A DNA stretch of 64,000 bases from the NCBI RefSeq assembly GCF_000169155.1, contig NZ_AAWL01000012.1:1-64000 (forward strand), written 5' to 3'. The notes under the pieces were generated by a model. It had not been told where the DNA came from. It saw nothing but the letters and a program-made list of their open reading frames with translations, and ran no database searches. Shown here piece by piece: positions 35,867 through 44,762 of the stretch. The number at the start of each line of letters is the position of its first letter. Positions within the stretch are counted from its first letter, which is position 1. The translations under genes and the position numbers were made by a program. Source of the DNA: Thermosinus carboxydivorans Nor1. Lineage in GTDB: Bacteria > Bacillota > Negativicutes > Sporomusales > Thermosinaceae.

Positions 35867-37648
35867 ATGTTTCGCTTTAGTTTACGCAACCGGCTCATTT
35901 TTTCTTTTTTGTTGCTGATTATTCTTACTTTGGCTGCCCTTGGCAGCTATATTCTCTGGTTTGTTCACAGGTATAACCTTGAGCGCCTGACCAGCAATCT
36001 GTTTACCCAGGCTCAAATCACCGAACAGCTGTTACGGATCCATTTGAGCGGTCCGCCAGAGAAAGCCGGCCTTGACGCCATCGCCAAAGAGCTCGGCGCC
36101 GAGGTCGATCTGCGCCTAACCATTATCGCCCCAAACGGCGTCGTACTGGCCGACTCGCGAGAAAACCCGGCCCTGATGGAAAACCACCGCGAGCGGCCTG
36201 AAATCGCCGCTGCGCTGGCCGACGGCCGCGGCACGGCTATCCGCCACAGCACTACCTTGGACGAAAACCTGCTTTATGTAGCTATTCCTATGCGAAGCGG
36301 CAACGAAATCATTGGCGTTGTCCGTCTCTCCACCACTCTGGCCCATGTGGAAGAGGCTTATAACCGGATTCGGTCGGCGCTGCTCGCCGCCTTTGTCGTC
36401 ACTACCCTGCTCGCCATCGCCTTCAGCATCCGCCTGGCCCGTAAGTACACGGCGCCGCTGGAAGAAATCACGGACGTAGCCCGCCTTATTAGTGAAGGGC
36501 AACTCGATAAACGCGTTCACATCAAAACCGGCGACGAAATCGAAATTTTAGGCCATACGCTAAACAACCTGGCGGCGCGGCTCGATGACAAGCTAAAGGA
36601 AATCGTGGCGCAAAAACATAAGCTCGAACTCATCCTCCAGCATATGGATAATGCCGTTCTCCTGCTTGACCGCTATGGACGGGTGACTGACGCCAACCTG
36701 CGGGCTGCTTCGCTGTTCGGCATCACCGGCGCCATGCTGGGCCAGCACAACATCCAGGTTATCGGCAACAGTTTGCTTGATAAAGCCGTCCGGGAAACGG
36801 TGGCTACCGGCGAAAACCGCCTGATTATGCTCCGCACCAACCTTCACGGCGCAAAACGCGTCTTTCAGGTTTTTCTTGCTCCCCTTGGCAATGATGGTGG
36901 CGACGGTGTCCTTACCGTCTTTCACGACATCACCGTCCTGCAGGAGATTCAGGAGCGGCAGGCCGAATTTGTCGCCAACGCATCCCACGAACTTAAGACG
37001 CCGCTCACAGCCATCAAAGGTTTTGCTGCGACCTTGCTCGACGGCGCCATCCGGGAACCGGCGCTGGCTACTAAATTCGTTACCATCATTCATGACGAAG
37101 CCGAACGAATGAACCGGCTGGTAGACGACCTTTTGCAGCTTGCCAGTTTGGACGCCCGGGAAACCGGTCAGCAAGCCCGCCTTGAGCCTACCGATATATA
37201 TAAAGTGGCGGCCGCCGTTGTCGAAGAGTTGTCGGCCCAATGGCGGGCCAAACGACTGTCCGTGCTCCTCGATGCTCCGGCCCGACCGCTAGCGGTTATG
37301 GCCAACCCCGATTGGCTGAGGCAGGTGCTCGTTAACCTGCTTGATAACAGCATCAAGTATACGCCGGAAGGCGGAAAGATACTGGTCAAATGGTGGCAGG
37401 CCAGCGACAAAGCCGTCGTCATGGTTCAGGACTCAGGGATAGGCATCCCTGCGAAAGACCTGCCCTTTATTTTTGACCGCTTCTACCGTGTCGACCGCGC
37501 CCGTTCCCGCCGCGCCGGCGGCACCGGTCTCGGCCTGGCCATTGTCAAACACATCATCGAAACACTGGGCGGCAAAATTGACGTGGTGAGCGAGCCGGAC
37601 GCCGGCACCACCTTCACCTTCACCCTGCCATTGGCCAAAACGCAATAA
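35867..37648 (+). CDS. phoR: PhoR-type sensor histidine kinase
   Basis: This 593-residue kinase has an N-terminal membrane helix (about 11-33), an extracytoplasmic sensor region (35-165), a second helix (about 168-190), HAMP (192-245), PAS (about 260-355), HisKA and HATPase. The phosphorylated histidine is His374 in ASHELKTPLTAIKGF; the ATP lid shows DNSIKYT, DSGIGIPAKDLPFIFDRFYR and GGTGLGLAIVKHI. It is the expected partner of the response regulator at 40355, but is separated from it and on the opposite strand. AGGAG lies 9 bases before the ATG. Confidence 0.92.
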   Translation: MFRFSLRNRLIFSFLLLIILTLAALGSYILWFVHRYNLERLTSNLFTQAQITEQLLRIHLSGPPEKAGLDAIAKELGAEVDLRLTIIAPNGVVLADSRENPALMENHRERPEIAAALADGRGTAIRHSTTLDENLLYVAIPMRSGNEIIGVVRLSTTLAHVEEAYNRIRSALLAAFVVTTLLAIAFSIRLARKYTAPLEEITDVARLISEGQLDKRVHIKTGDEIEILGHTLNNLAARLDDKLKEIVAQKHKLELILQHMDNAVLLLDRYGRVTDANLRAASLFGITGAMLGQHNIQVIGNSLLDKAVRETVATGENRLIMLRTNLHGAKRVFQVFLAPLGNDGGDGVLTVFHDITVLQEIQERQAEFVANASHELKTPLTAIKGFAATLLDGAIREPALATKFVTIIHDEAERMNRLVDDLLQLASLDARETGQQARLEPTDIYKVAAAVVEELSAQWRAKRLSVLLDAPARPLAVMANPDWLRQVLVNLLDNSIKYTPEGGKILVKWWQASDKAVVMVQDSGIGIPAKDLPFIFDRFYRVDRARSRRAGGTGLGLAIVKHIIETLGGKIDVVSEPDAGTTFTFTLPLAKTQ

Positions 37649-37649
37649 C

Positions 37650-37771
37650 CCAATTACGCTGCCTTCCTTCAGATTTGGTCTCGCAACCAACACCCCTTGA
37701 CTTAAGCTACAGCTACTGCTACCTTCACTGGTCGGGACTTTCACCCTATATACCGCCCATGCCGGGCGCAC
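37650..37771 (-). mobile_element. Truncated 5' end of a group II intron
   Basis: Read on the minus strand from 37771, the sequence begins GTGCGCCCGGCATGGGC, then AGGGTGAAAGTCCCGACC, TCAAGGGG and TCTGAAGGAAG. These blocks match the start of domain I of group II introns and parallel the intact intron at 49192 (GTGCGCCCGACATGGGC, GAAGGAAG). It begins one base after the T tract of the psiE terminator, the classic insertion point of class C introns. Everything past about 120 bases is lost at the phoR 3' end. Confidence 0.8.
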
Positions 37772-37772
37772 C

Positions 37773-37819
37773 AAAAAACGCACTTTTGCAGGGAATCCCC
37801 CTGCAAAAGTGCGTTTTTT
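37773..37819. terminator. Bidirectional intrinsic terminator between phoR and psiE
   Basis: A 15-bp perfect stem (CGCACTTTTGCAGGG with its complement) is flanked by six A on one side and six T on the other. It serves psiE on the minus strand and could serve phoR on the plus strand. The intron stump directly abuts it. Confidence 0.9.
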
Positions 37820-38013
37820 GTGGATACCAGAAACCTTAATGTACACGTCAACGCTCGCCTTCCAGTTTAGGCTGATGTGGAAGGCGCTTCTCTAATTAAA
37901 ACGTCTTTTTACTAGCCCAGTATGATTTGTCGCGCTGTAGTTTCCTAACTTCTAAGGCCGTTGTTTTTGCCAGAATACCACGGAATAGGTTGAAACAACT
38001 GGAGGTTTGTCTC
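37820..38013. other. Non-coding stretch between the terminator and psiE
   Basis: It holds a 9-bp inverted repeat CGCCTTCCA/TGGAAGGCG (about 37856-37886) and otherwise AT-rich sequence. No convincing gene is seen; a short minus-strand frame ending FNLFRGILAKTTALEVRKLQ has no ribosome site or recognisable family. Confidence 0.4.
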
Positions 38014-38505
38014 CTATGAGTTTTTTTTGAGTGCCGTAAGCCGGTCATCCCGCTCGCGCAGCAGCCAGTATACCACACCCAGCGCCAGGATCGCGCCGGA
38101 AAGCGCCGCGATTTTGGCGGGGCTCGTGTCGGGTTCGAGAATTACAAACTTGCGCGATAAGGCAATCATGGCGATGAGTACCACGGTCTTCACCTGGATG
38201 ATACTGTCCTGGCGCAGCGTCACCTTGATGATCGAGTGTTTGAACTCCATCGCGATGAGCAAGGTCATGATCATCCCGAACACCGTTTGAAACACCCCAT
38301 GATCGAGGGGATTGAATGTCTCCAAGACCAGCAAGACAAAGACGACGCGAATCAGTTGGATCAGCGAAATAACAATGATGCAGGCGATCACGGCACTGAG
38401 AATGAGCGCGATGACCTGCTCGAAGCGTTCGTAGAAGCTCATTACCCGCCATTGCTCCTTGAATTTCTCAAGGTGGCTGTGCGGTCTCTTGTCATGCTCA
38501 AGCAT
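38014..38505 (-). CDS. psiE: Phosphate-starvation-inducible PsiE-family membrane protein
   Basis: This 163-residue protein has four membrane helices between short charged ends. The FETFNPLDHGVFQ-like segment ETFNPLDHGVFQTVFGMIMTLLIAMEFKHS is the family signature. The function is unknown; E. coli psiE is induced by phosphate starvation and controlled by PhoB. Its place inside the pho/pst block fits that. No Pho-box triplet was found upstream, but there is a promoter and a leader terminator (38623-38712). Confidence 0.88.
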   Translation of the reverse strand: MLEHDKRPHSHLEKFKEQWRVMSFYERFEQVIALILSAVIACIIVISLIQLIRVVFVLLVLETFNPLDHGVFQTVFGMIMTLLIAMEFKHSIIKVTLRQDSIIQVKTVVLIAMIALSRKFVILEPDTSPAKIAALSGAILALGVVYWLLRERDDRLTALKKNS

Positions 38506-38622
38506 GTGCTTACCACCAATATTAAATGGCAGATTATTTTTGATAACTTATGTCATAACCCCAAGAAACCAGTGGTCATGTACGTATATAAACCCACAGA
38601 TAAAGCGGGGAAAAAAGAAAAA

Positions 38623-38655
38623 GCCCAATCAAGATGATCACAAAGGCCACTGGGC
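38623..38655 (-). terminator. Leader terminator upstream of psiE
   Basis: On the minus strand GCCCA and TTGGGC arms enclose about 20 bases and are followed by TTTTTCTTTTTTCC. It lies 30 bases downstream of a promoter and 118 bases before psiE, so it either ends a short RNA or attenuates psiE. Confidence 0.6.
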
Positions 38656-38683
38656 AGAGCTATACCGTACAATAGCTATTATG

Positions 38684-38712
38684 ATCATAGCATACTTGGG
38701 CACTTCTGCCAA
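38684..38712 (-). promoter_or_regulatory. Promoter upstream of psiE
   Basis: TTGGCA (38712-38707), a 17-base spacer and TATGAT (38689-38684) on the minus strand. The predicted transcript opens with a small hairpin (AGCTAT/ATAGCT) before the leader terminator. Confidence 0.6.
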
Positions 38713-38847
38713 GGATTATTGCCAAAATCACGGGGCCTTTTTAAACCCCGGAGAAACTTTTTGTCTTGTTGGCCAATCAGCGGTCTCCTGTCACAGAAGC
38801 AAATATAATGTTAGACTTTTTCGATGGTCACCGCGGGGGAATTTTTT

Positions 38848-39504
38848 TCACTTCTTCCTTAACCGCTGCCCAGTCACCAGATAGATGACCCATTCGGCGA
38901 TGTTGGTAGCATGGTCAGCGATACGCTCAAGGTAGCGGCCGACAAAAATAAGTTGCGTTGCCTGACTGATCGTCCGGGGATCTTCCATCATATAGGTCAA
39001 AAGTTCCCGGAAAATCTGCTGGTAAAGGTTGTCGACCTCGTCATCAGCCAGGCAGACCTGCTCGGCCAGCGTGATATCCAACTTAAAATATGCTTCAAGG
39101 GCATTGTGGAGCATCTTCTGAGCCATGCCGGCCATGCGGGGGATGTCGACTAACGGCTTGATGAGAGGCTGGTGGGCCAGCCGTAGGGTGACATTGGCAA
39201 TGTCATAGGCGTGATCGCCGATACGCTCCAGATCGGTCGTAATTTTCAGGCCTGTGCTGATGATGCGCAGGTCCCGGGCCAGCGGTTGCTGACGGGCAAT
39301 GAGGACCATACACTTGTCCTCAATGTCCACTTCCATCTTGTCAATGATGTCGTCGCCCTCAATTACCTTGCGGGCAAGGTTAACATCCTGCTTTGCCAGC
39401 GACTGGACGGCATCCTCAATGGCCATAGCCACGGCATTGCCCATGCGCAGCAGTTCCTGCCTAAGCGCCTCCAATTCCTGATCATAACTTTGTCGTGTTA
39501 CCAC
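38848..39504 (-). CDS. phoU: Phosphate transport system regulatory protein PhoU
   Basis: This 218-residue all-helical protein has two PhoU repeats (RDLRIISTGLKITTDLERIGDHAYDIA, then QLIFVGRYLERIADHATNIAEWV) with the metal-binding acidic clusters. It links PstSCAB to PhoR and keeps the kinase quiet when phosphate is plentiful. It follows pstB by 14 bases. Confidence 0.95.
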   Translation of the reverse strand: MVTRQSYDQELEALRQELLRMGNAVAMAIEDAVQSLAKQDVNLARKVIEGDDIIDKMEVDIEDKCMVLIARQQPLARDLRIISTGLKITTDLERIGDHAYDIANVTLRLAHQPLIKPLVDIPRMAGMAQKMLHNALEAYFKLDITLAEQVCLADDEVDNLYQQIFRELLTYMMEDPRTISQATQLIFVGRYLERIADHATNIAEWVIYLVTGQRLRKK

Positions 39505-39518
39505 GTCTTTCCCTCCTG

Positions 39519-40274
39519 TTAACCGAAGCGGCCGGTGATATAATCTTCGGTGCGTTTATCCTGGGGGCGGGTAAAAATGGCGCCGGTTTCGTCATGTTCA
39601 ATGAGCTCGCCGTTTAGGAAAAAGGCGGTGTAATCGGAAACGCGGGCAGCCTGCTGCATATTGTGGGTCACCAAGACAATCGTGTAATTAGTCTTAAGCG
39701 CCGTGATTAGTTCCTCGATTTTCATCGTCGAAATAGGGTCGAGCGCCGAACATGGTTCGTCCATGAGCAGCACCTCCGGTTCAACCGCCAAGAGGCGCGC
39801 GATACACAGCCGCTGTTGCTGCCCGCCCGACAGGCCCATTGCCGAGCTGTGCAGGCGGTCTTTTACCTCATCCCACAAGGCGGCGCCGGTCAGGCTTTTT
39901 TCCACAATCTCATCCAGGCGCGCCTTATTTTTTAGGCCATGAATACGGGGGCCGTAGGCGATATTGTCATAAATGGACATGGGAAAGGGGTTAGGCCGCT
40001 GAAACACCATGCCTACCCGCTTGCGCAGCATGACTACGTCGGTGCCGGGATGGTAAATATTCATGCCGTCCAGCAGTACCTCGCCCTCAATGCGGACATT
40101 GTCAATGAGGTCATTCATCCGGTTAATGGTGCGCAGACAGGTGGATTTGCCGCAGCCGGACGGGCCGATAAGGGCCAAAACGCTGTTTTTTACCACATTT
40201 AGGGAAATCTTTTTCAGTGCCAGAGTATCCCCATAATAAAGCTTCAGTTTGTTAATTTGGATTTTATATTCCAT
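39519..40274 (-). CDS. pstB: Phosphate ABC transporter ATPase PstB
   Basis: This 251-residue ATPase shows Walker [10 protein letters not shown], signature [16 protein letters not shown], Walker [14 protein letters not shown] and the switch histidine in LVTHNMQQA. It powers PstCA. It lies between phoP and phoU, away from pstSCA, and has its own Pho-box triplet at 40331-40358, overlapping the phoP stop codon. Confidence 0.96.
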   Translation of the reverse strand: MEYKIQINKLKLYYGDTLALKKISLNVVKNSVLALIGPSGCGKSTCLRTINRMNDLIDNVRIEGEVLLDGMNIYHPGTDVVMLRKRVGMVFQRPNPFPMSIYDNIAYGPRIHGLKNKARLDEIVEKSLTGAALWDEVKDRLHSSAMGLSGGQQQRLCIARLLAVEPEVLLMDEPCSALDPISTMKIEELITALKTNYTIVLVTHNMQQAARVSDYTAFFLNGELIEHDETGAIFTRPQDKRTEDYITGRFG

Positions 40275-40330
40275 ATAGGGCTCCTCCTAAGGTTCTCTCC
40301 CAGCACTATAGCATGAATGCGTTCTACCAT

Positions 40331-40358
40331 TGTTAAATCCATGTTAATAAATTGTTAA
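40331..40358 (-). promoter_or_regulatory. Pho box (three repeats) upstream of pstB
   Basis: TGTTAA starts at 40331, 40342 and 40353 on the plus strand, the same 11-base period as the boxes before pstC and pstS. It overlaps the last codons of phoP and would drive pstB-phoU. Confidence 0.85.
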
Positions 40359-41047
40359 ATTTCCCGAAACCGGTAGCCGACGCCGCGCACTGTCTCGATG
40401 GCCTCGGCCAGGACAGGGTCAATACTTAATTTGGCCCGCAGATGGCGGATATGAACGTCTACGGTTCGGGTATCGCCGTAGTATTCGTACCCCCAGACCT
40501 TGTCCAAGAGTTGTTCACGCGTAAATACCTTACCCATATCGGTGACGAACAGCTTCAGAAGTTCAAACTCTTTGGGCGTAAGTTCGAGTTTTACTTTACC
40601 GATATGGGCCTCATAGCGGCTAAAATTAAGTTTTAAGTTGCCAACTACCAGTTCACCGGCCAGAGGAGCATCTCTCTTGCTACGGCGCAGCACTGCCTTA
40701 ATGCGGGCCAAAAGCTCCCGCGGGCTAAAAGGTTTAACCATGTAATCATCGGCCCCTAGCTCCAGACCGATGATTTTATCCACTTCCTCCGCTTTGGCGG
40801 TCAGCATAATGATCGCCATACCGGCTGTTTCGCTGCTGCCTTTAAGAATGCGGCAAACGTCCAGCCCGTCCATGCCCGGCAGCATCAGGTCGAGAACAAT
40901 AAGGTCAGGCCGCTCGCGCCGCGCCAAAGCCAGCGCCGCATTACCGTCCTCAGCCTCAAGAACAACGTAGCCTTCCTTCGCCAGATTAAAGCGCACCAGC
41001 TCCCGGATATTGGCTTCATCTTCCACAATTAGTATTTTCCCAGTCAC
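40355..41047 (-). CDS. phoP: OmpR-family response regulator, PhoP/PhoB type
   Basis: This 230-residue regulator has a receiver domain (LIVEDE at the start, phosphoacceptor Asp in LIVLDLMLPGMDGLDV, Lys in MVKPFSPRELLARI) and a winged-helix output (LTPKEFELLKLFV, VWGYEYYGDTRTVDVHIRHLRAKL). It is placed at the head of pstB-phoU and is the probable partner of the PhoR at 35867. It should bind the TTAACA repeats described here. Confidence 0.92.
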   Translation of the reverse strand: MTGKILIVEDEANIRELVRFNLAKEGYVVLEAEDGNAALALARRERPDLIVLDLMLPGMDGLDVCRILKGSSETAGMAIIMLTAKAEEVDKIIGLELGADDYMVKPFSPRELLARIKAVLRRSKRDAPLAGELVVGNLKLNFSRYEAHIGKVKLELTPKEFELLKLFVTDMGKVFTREQLLDKVWGYEYYGDTRTVDVHIRHLRAKLSIDPVLAEAIETVRGVGYRFREI

Positions 41048-41090
41048 CGAACAAATAGCCTCCCCTTATGTCAGAAATGAGGAGAAGAGA

Positions 41091-41116
41091 AAAAACCAGG
41101 CCTGCACCTGGTTTTT
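41091..41116 (-). terminator. Intrinsic terminator after hup
   Basis: CCAGG and CCTGG arms flanked by A and T runs, with TTTTTTCTC following on the minus strand 18 bases after the hup stop. Confidence 0.75.
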
Positions 41117-41134
41117 ACACATCTATGTATCGCC

Positions 41135-41410
41135 TTACTTGTTGACAGCGTCTTTCAAACCTTTGCCAGCTTTGAAGACAGGGCTCTTCGAGGCCGGAAT
41201 ATCGATTTCCTTGCCGGTCTGCGGATTGCGTCCTTTTCTGGCTTCGCGCGTTCTTACCTCAAAGGTGCCGAACCCAATAATTTGCACTTTGTCGTTCTGA
41301 GCCAGCGCTTCTTCGATGCTGGCAAAAACGGCATTAAGCGCCTTTTCCGCGTCCTTCTTCGTCATGCCGGCTTTTTCCGCAACACTGGCGATCAATTCGG
41401 TTTTATTCAC
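41135..41410 (-). CDS. hup: HU family DNA-binding protein
   Basis: This 91-residue protein is a standard [28 protein letters not shown] helices, then [24 protein letters not shown], the DNA-binding arm, and a C-terminal helix. It compacts and bends DNA as a dimer. Its own upstream region (91 bases) precedes it. It follows yabN on the same strand, as in other Firmicutes. Confidence 0.97.
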   Translation of the reverse strand: MNKTELIASVAEKAGMTKKDAEKALNAVFASIEEALAQNDKVQIIGFGTFEVRTREARKGRNPQTGKEIDIPASKSPVFKAGKGLKDAVNK

Positions 41411-41501
41411 AATCCTTCCTCCTCAATATAGTTGTCCATAATTGTTACGAATAGCATTATTCGCTATTCTGGTTTTTATTCCTTCTACAAATTACCAAAC
41501 A

Positions 41502-42971
41502 TTACTTATTTTTTCCTGTTTCTTTGGCCTTAGCCTCCTCCCACAGACGGTCGAGCTCGGCCAGGGTTAGATCCTGCCACCTGAGGCCCTGCGCGGCAAC
41601 CGTTTCTTCGATATGAGCGAACCGCCGCCGAAATTTGTTGTTGGTATGATTGAGAGCGGTTTCGGGATCGATGTCTAAAAAGCGCGCCAAATTAACAACG
41701 GCAAACAGTACGTCGCCCAGTTCGTCTTCGCAGCAACTTTGCTTGCCGCTTTGCACCGCGGCGCGGAGTTCGGCCAGCTCTTCGTCAATCTTCGCCCATA
41801 CCGGGCCGATGTCGTCCCAGTCAAAACCAACTTTCGCCGCCTTAGCCTGCAGTTTATAAGCTTGCATCAGACTGGGCAGGCCGTTCGGGATACCGGCAAG
41901 GACAGAGGCTGGTGCCCCGCCCTTTTCCTGCTTTTTAATTTTCTCCCAATTAAGCACGACCTCGGCGGCGTCGCGGACCGTGATATCGCCAAAAACATGG
42001 GGGTGGCGGCGGATCATCTTTTCCGTTACGCCGTCAATTACGTCCTGCATGGAAAAGGCACCGCTCTCCTCGGCGATGCGGGCGTGAAAGACAATTTGCA
42101 GGAGCAGGTCGCCAAGCTCCTCGCATAGTTTGTCCGCATCGGCCAGGTCAATGGCCTCCAGCACTTCATATACTTCTTCGACAAGATAGCGCCGCAAGCT
42201 GGCATGGGTTTGCTCAATATCCCACACACAGCCGCCTGGGGAACGCAAAGTCGCCATCACCTCGACGATAGGGTCGAGATTGAAGCGCGTGGCTTTGGCC
42301 GGTCTTGGCGGCACATACACACTGGTAAGGTGGTCGATCACCGACAGACGGTCCAGTTCATACAGGGGAATAGTCCGGACTTGTTCATCAGGCAGGCTGA
42401 GACTCTGCACCACCGTAACGGGATAATCATCGCCAAAATAGTCCATTAGTGTCAGCTTGGTCTCCGACGCTACCTGCCGGTTGTAGACCTGGGTCACGAC
42501 CAGGCCGGTCGGAAGATCGGGCGGCAGCTTGTCCAGCTCGGCCGCGTCCACAACCGTCAGGCCGTGGATGGGGTCGATACCCAACCGGGTATACAACACT
42601 TCCAGAAAACTCATGCCCGGCACAATGGCGACCGGAATGCCCTGCGCCTTGGCCTGCTCCCGGATAAGAGCCACCGCGCGCTCGGCCACCAGGGGACTGC
42701 CCGGCACGGCAAAAACCACTTCTTCGCCGCCGGCGGCGCGGGAAACTACATCAGCGGCAATCGTGCGGTAAACTTCTTCGAAAGAAGTTTTTTCGTCGTA
42801 AACAGCGTCGTAACTTGTGAACAAAAGCCCGCGCCGCGCCAAATCGTCCACGCAAGGGTGACGCGCCGTCCTCAGCAAGAGCGTTTGAGCCGCGCGAAGC
42901 GTATCCCAGGCTTCGACGGTAAGCAGGCTTAAGGCCCCCGGCCCCAGCCCAACAATCGTAATTTTGCCCAT
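41502..42971 (-). CDS. mazG: YabN: tetrapyrrole-methylase-like domain fused to MazG pyrophosphohydrolase
   Basis: This 489-residue protein combines an N-terminal SAM-type methylase fold (about 1-220: ITIVGLGPGALSLLTVEAW, VVFAVPGSPLVAERAV) and two MazG repeats. The first contains CVWDIEQTHASLRRYLVEEVYEVLEAID and EELGDLLLQIVFHARIAEE, the second EELGDVLFAVVNLARFL, each with the EExxD/E metal motifs. It hydrolyses nucleoside triphosphates; the methylase half has no proven activity. It follows spoVB with a 1-base gap. Confidence 0.95.
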   Translation of the reverse strand: MGKITIVGLGPGALSLLTVEAWDTLRAAQTLLLRTARHPCVDDLARRGLLFTSYDAVYDEKTSFEEVYRTIAADVVSRAAGGEEVVFAVPGSPLVAERAVALIREQAKAQGIPVAIVPGMSFLEVLYTRLGIDPIHGLTVVDAAELDKLPPDLPTGLVVTQVYNRQVASETKLTLMDYFGDDYPVTVVQSLSLPDEQVRTIPLYELDRLSVIDHLTSVYVPPRPAKATRFNLDPIVEVMATLRSPGGCVWDIEQTHASLRRYLVEEVYEVLEAIDLADADKLCEELGDLLLQIVFHARIAEESGAFSMQDVIDGVTEKMIRRHPHVFGDITVRDAAEVVLNWEKIKKQEKGGAPASVLAGIPNGLPSLMQAYKLQAKAAKVGFDWDDIGPVWAKIDEELAELRAAVQSGKQSCCEDELGDVLFAVVNLARFLDIDPETALNHTNNKFRRRFAHIEETVAAQGLRWQDLTLAELDRLWEEAKAKETGKNK

Positions 42972-42972
42972 A

Positions 42973-44574
42973 TTATCGCCTCAACAATCGGAATGTGTGT
43001 AGCAGGCGGGCTAAATCCGGCCCTACCCGCGGAATGCGCTGGACGTCCCGTTCGCTAACGCCGCCTACCAGTAAGAGAACAATACCGTATACGGCGCCGC
43101 CCGCAGCAATGGCCGCCAACGTAGCCAGCGTGTTGCTAAAGGTCTTAGTCATAATGGCGTCATAAACAAGCAGCACAATACCGCCCATGACGGCTGTCGC
43201 TGCCATTGTTTTAAACGTGTCTTTCCAATCAATGCTGAAACCCACATAGCGATAAACAAAATACATATTGAGCAGGGCGGCAACACCGAAGTCAGCTACC
43301 GACGCCCAGGCGGCCCCTTTAATCCCCAGGGACGGCATGGCGGTTAACGTCCAGCTCATAATGACCTTTACCACCGCCGAAATAACCATGTTAACAAGGG
43401 GAATGGCCGTATGCCCAAGGCCCTGCAGCACCCCGGTCGTCACCTGGTGAATGCCGAGCAAGACGATACCTACCGATAGGATGGCAATCGGCACTCCGGC
43501 GTTAGGCGTGCCGTACAGCATCTGCGAAATGGGCGTAGCCAGCAGCCACATCCCAACAAAAGCCGGAATGGTAATAAGATTGGAGATGCGCATGGCCGTT
43601 GCCGTACGCTGGTAAATGCGCGCGCGGTTGCCCAGCGTATAAGCTTCGGACACGGCCGGCACTAAGCTGGCCGCCAGCGATGCGGTAAGGATGGTGGGCA
43701 GGTTGATCAGGGCCACCGCCATCCCGGTCAGATAACCGAAAAGTTCCGTCGCCTGCTCGACCGTAAACCCTGCGACTTCCAGACGGGCCGGCACAATCAA
43801 GAGGTCAATATTGGAAACAACCGGCAGCATAATGTTAGCCAGCGATACCGGAAAGGCCAGACGGACAATACGGGTGATGATTCTGAAACCCGATTCCTGC
43901 CGCATATCAGGCTGGGCAGCGATTTTGCGCTGAAATTCCCTCCGCTGGCGCCAGTAATAATAGATAAGAACGAGCAGACCGGCGGCCGCACCCGGACCGG
44001 CACCGAAACTCGCGCCGGCGGCCGCGTACTCCAGGCCATATGGCATTAGTAGATAAGCCAGGACGATCATGGTGACGACGCGCAGCAGCTGTTCCACAAT
44101 CTGGGAAACGGCCGTGGGCGTCATGAGCTGCAATCCCTGAAAATAGCCGCGATAACTGGAGAGGATGGTGACAAAAAAGATGGCCGGCGCCAAAGCGGCA
44201 ATGGCGTAGTAGGCCCGCGGATCGCGCACAAACTGGTATTCGACCAGCCAATTTGCGCCGTAGTAAAGTAAAAACGTAAAAATAATACCGGTTGCTGCCA
44301 GTACCGCCAGCGAAATGCGGAAAACACGGTTAGCGCCGCGATAGTCGCCAAGGGCAATCTTCTCGGCAATTAAAATGGAAATTGCTACCGGAATGCCGGC
44401 CGACGAAATACTGAGGGCTAAAAGATAAATGGGATAGGCCATTTGGTACAGACCAATCCCTTCGCCGCCCAGTAGCCGTGATAATAAAATACGGTTCACC
44501 GACCCGATAACCTTGACGATAATGCCGGCAACCGTCAAAATCAAGGCGCCCTTTAGGAATGTATCCTTGCTCAA
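42973..44574 (-). CDS. spoVB: Stage V sporulation protein B / polysaccharide biosynthesis flippase
   Basis: This 533-residue integral membrane protein of the MOP superfamily has about fourteen helices. It starts FLKGALILTVAGIIVKVIGSVNRILLSRLLGGEGIGLYQMAYPIY, typical of SpoVB/YabM. It likely flips lipid-linked precursors for spore cortex or envelope. It lies between spoVT and yabN, the common Firmicute order. Confidence 0.92.
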   Translation of the reverse strand: MSKDTFLKGALILTVAGIIVKVIGSVNRILLSRLLGGEGIGLYQMAYPIYLLALSISSAGIPVAISILIAEKIALGDYRGANRVFRISLAVLAATGIIFTFLLYYGANWLVEYQFVRDPRAYYAIAALAPAIFFVTILSSYRGYFQGLQLMTPTAVSQIVEQLLRVVTMIVLAYLLMPYGLEYAAAGASFGAGPGAAAGLLVLIYYYWRQRREFQRKIAAQPDMRQESGFRIITRIVRLAFPVSLANIMLPVVSNIDLLIVPARLEVAGFTVEQATELFGYLTGMAVALINLPTILTASLAASLVPAVSEAYTLGNRARIYQRTATAMRISNLITIPAFVGMWLLATPISQMLYGTPNAGVPIAILSVGIVLLGIHQVTTGVLQGLGHTAIPLVNMVISAVVKVIMSWTLTAMPSLGIKGAAWASVADFGVAALLNMYFVYRYVGFSIDWKDTFKTMAATAVMGGIVLLVYDAIMTKTFSNTLATLAAIAAGGAVYGIVLLLVGGVSERDVQRIPRVGPDLARLLHTFRLLRR

Positions 44575-44720
44575 TACCAGTCAGTCCTCTCCTGAATGTT
44601 AACCCATGGCATAACCTTTCATGTTTGAAGCATTTTATATTATAGCAAAATTCCCCCCTCAGGGGAAATACTTTCCAGGCAAAAGCGCTTGCCATTCATA
44701 AGAACGCCGGCCAATAGAAA

Positions 44721-44744
44721 AGTAGCGAACGGCGTCCGCTACTT
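44721..44744 (-). terminator. Probable terminator after spoVT
   Basis: AGTAGCG and CGCTACT arms with a 10-base loop, followed by TTTTC on the minus strand, 19 bases past the spoVT stop. Confidence 0.65.
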
Positions 44745-44762
44745 AAACCAACCAAGAAGGCG

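Noticed and set aside
37896-38078. Minus-strand 60-codon frame overlapping the psiE end
   Set aside because: It overlaps psiE in another frame and has no ribosome site.
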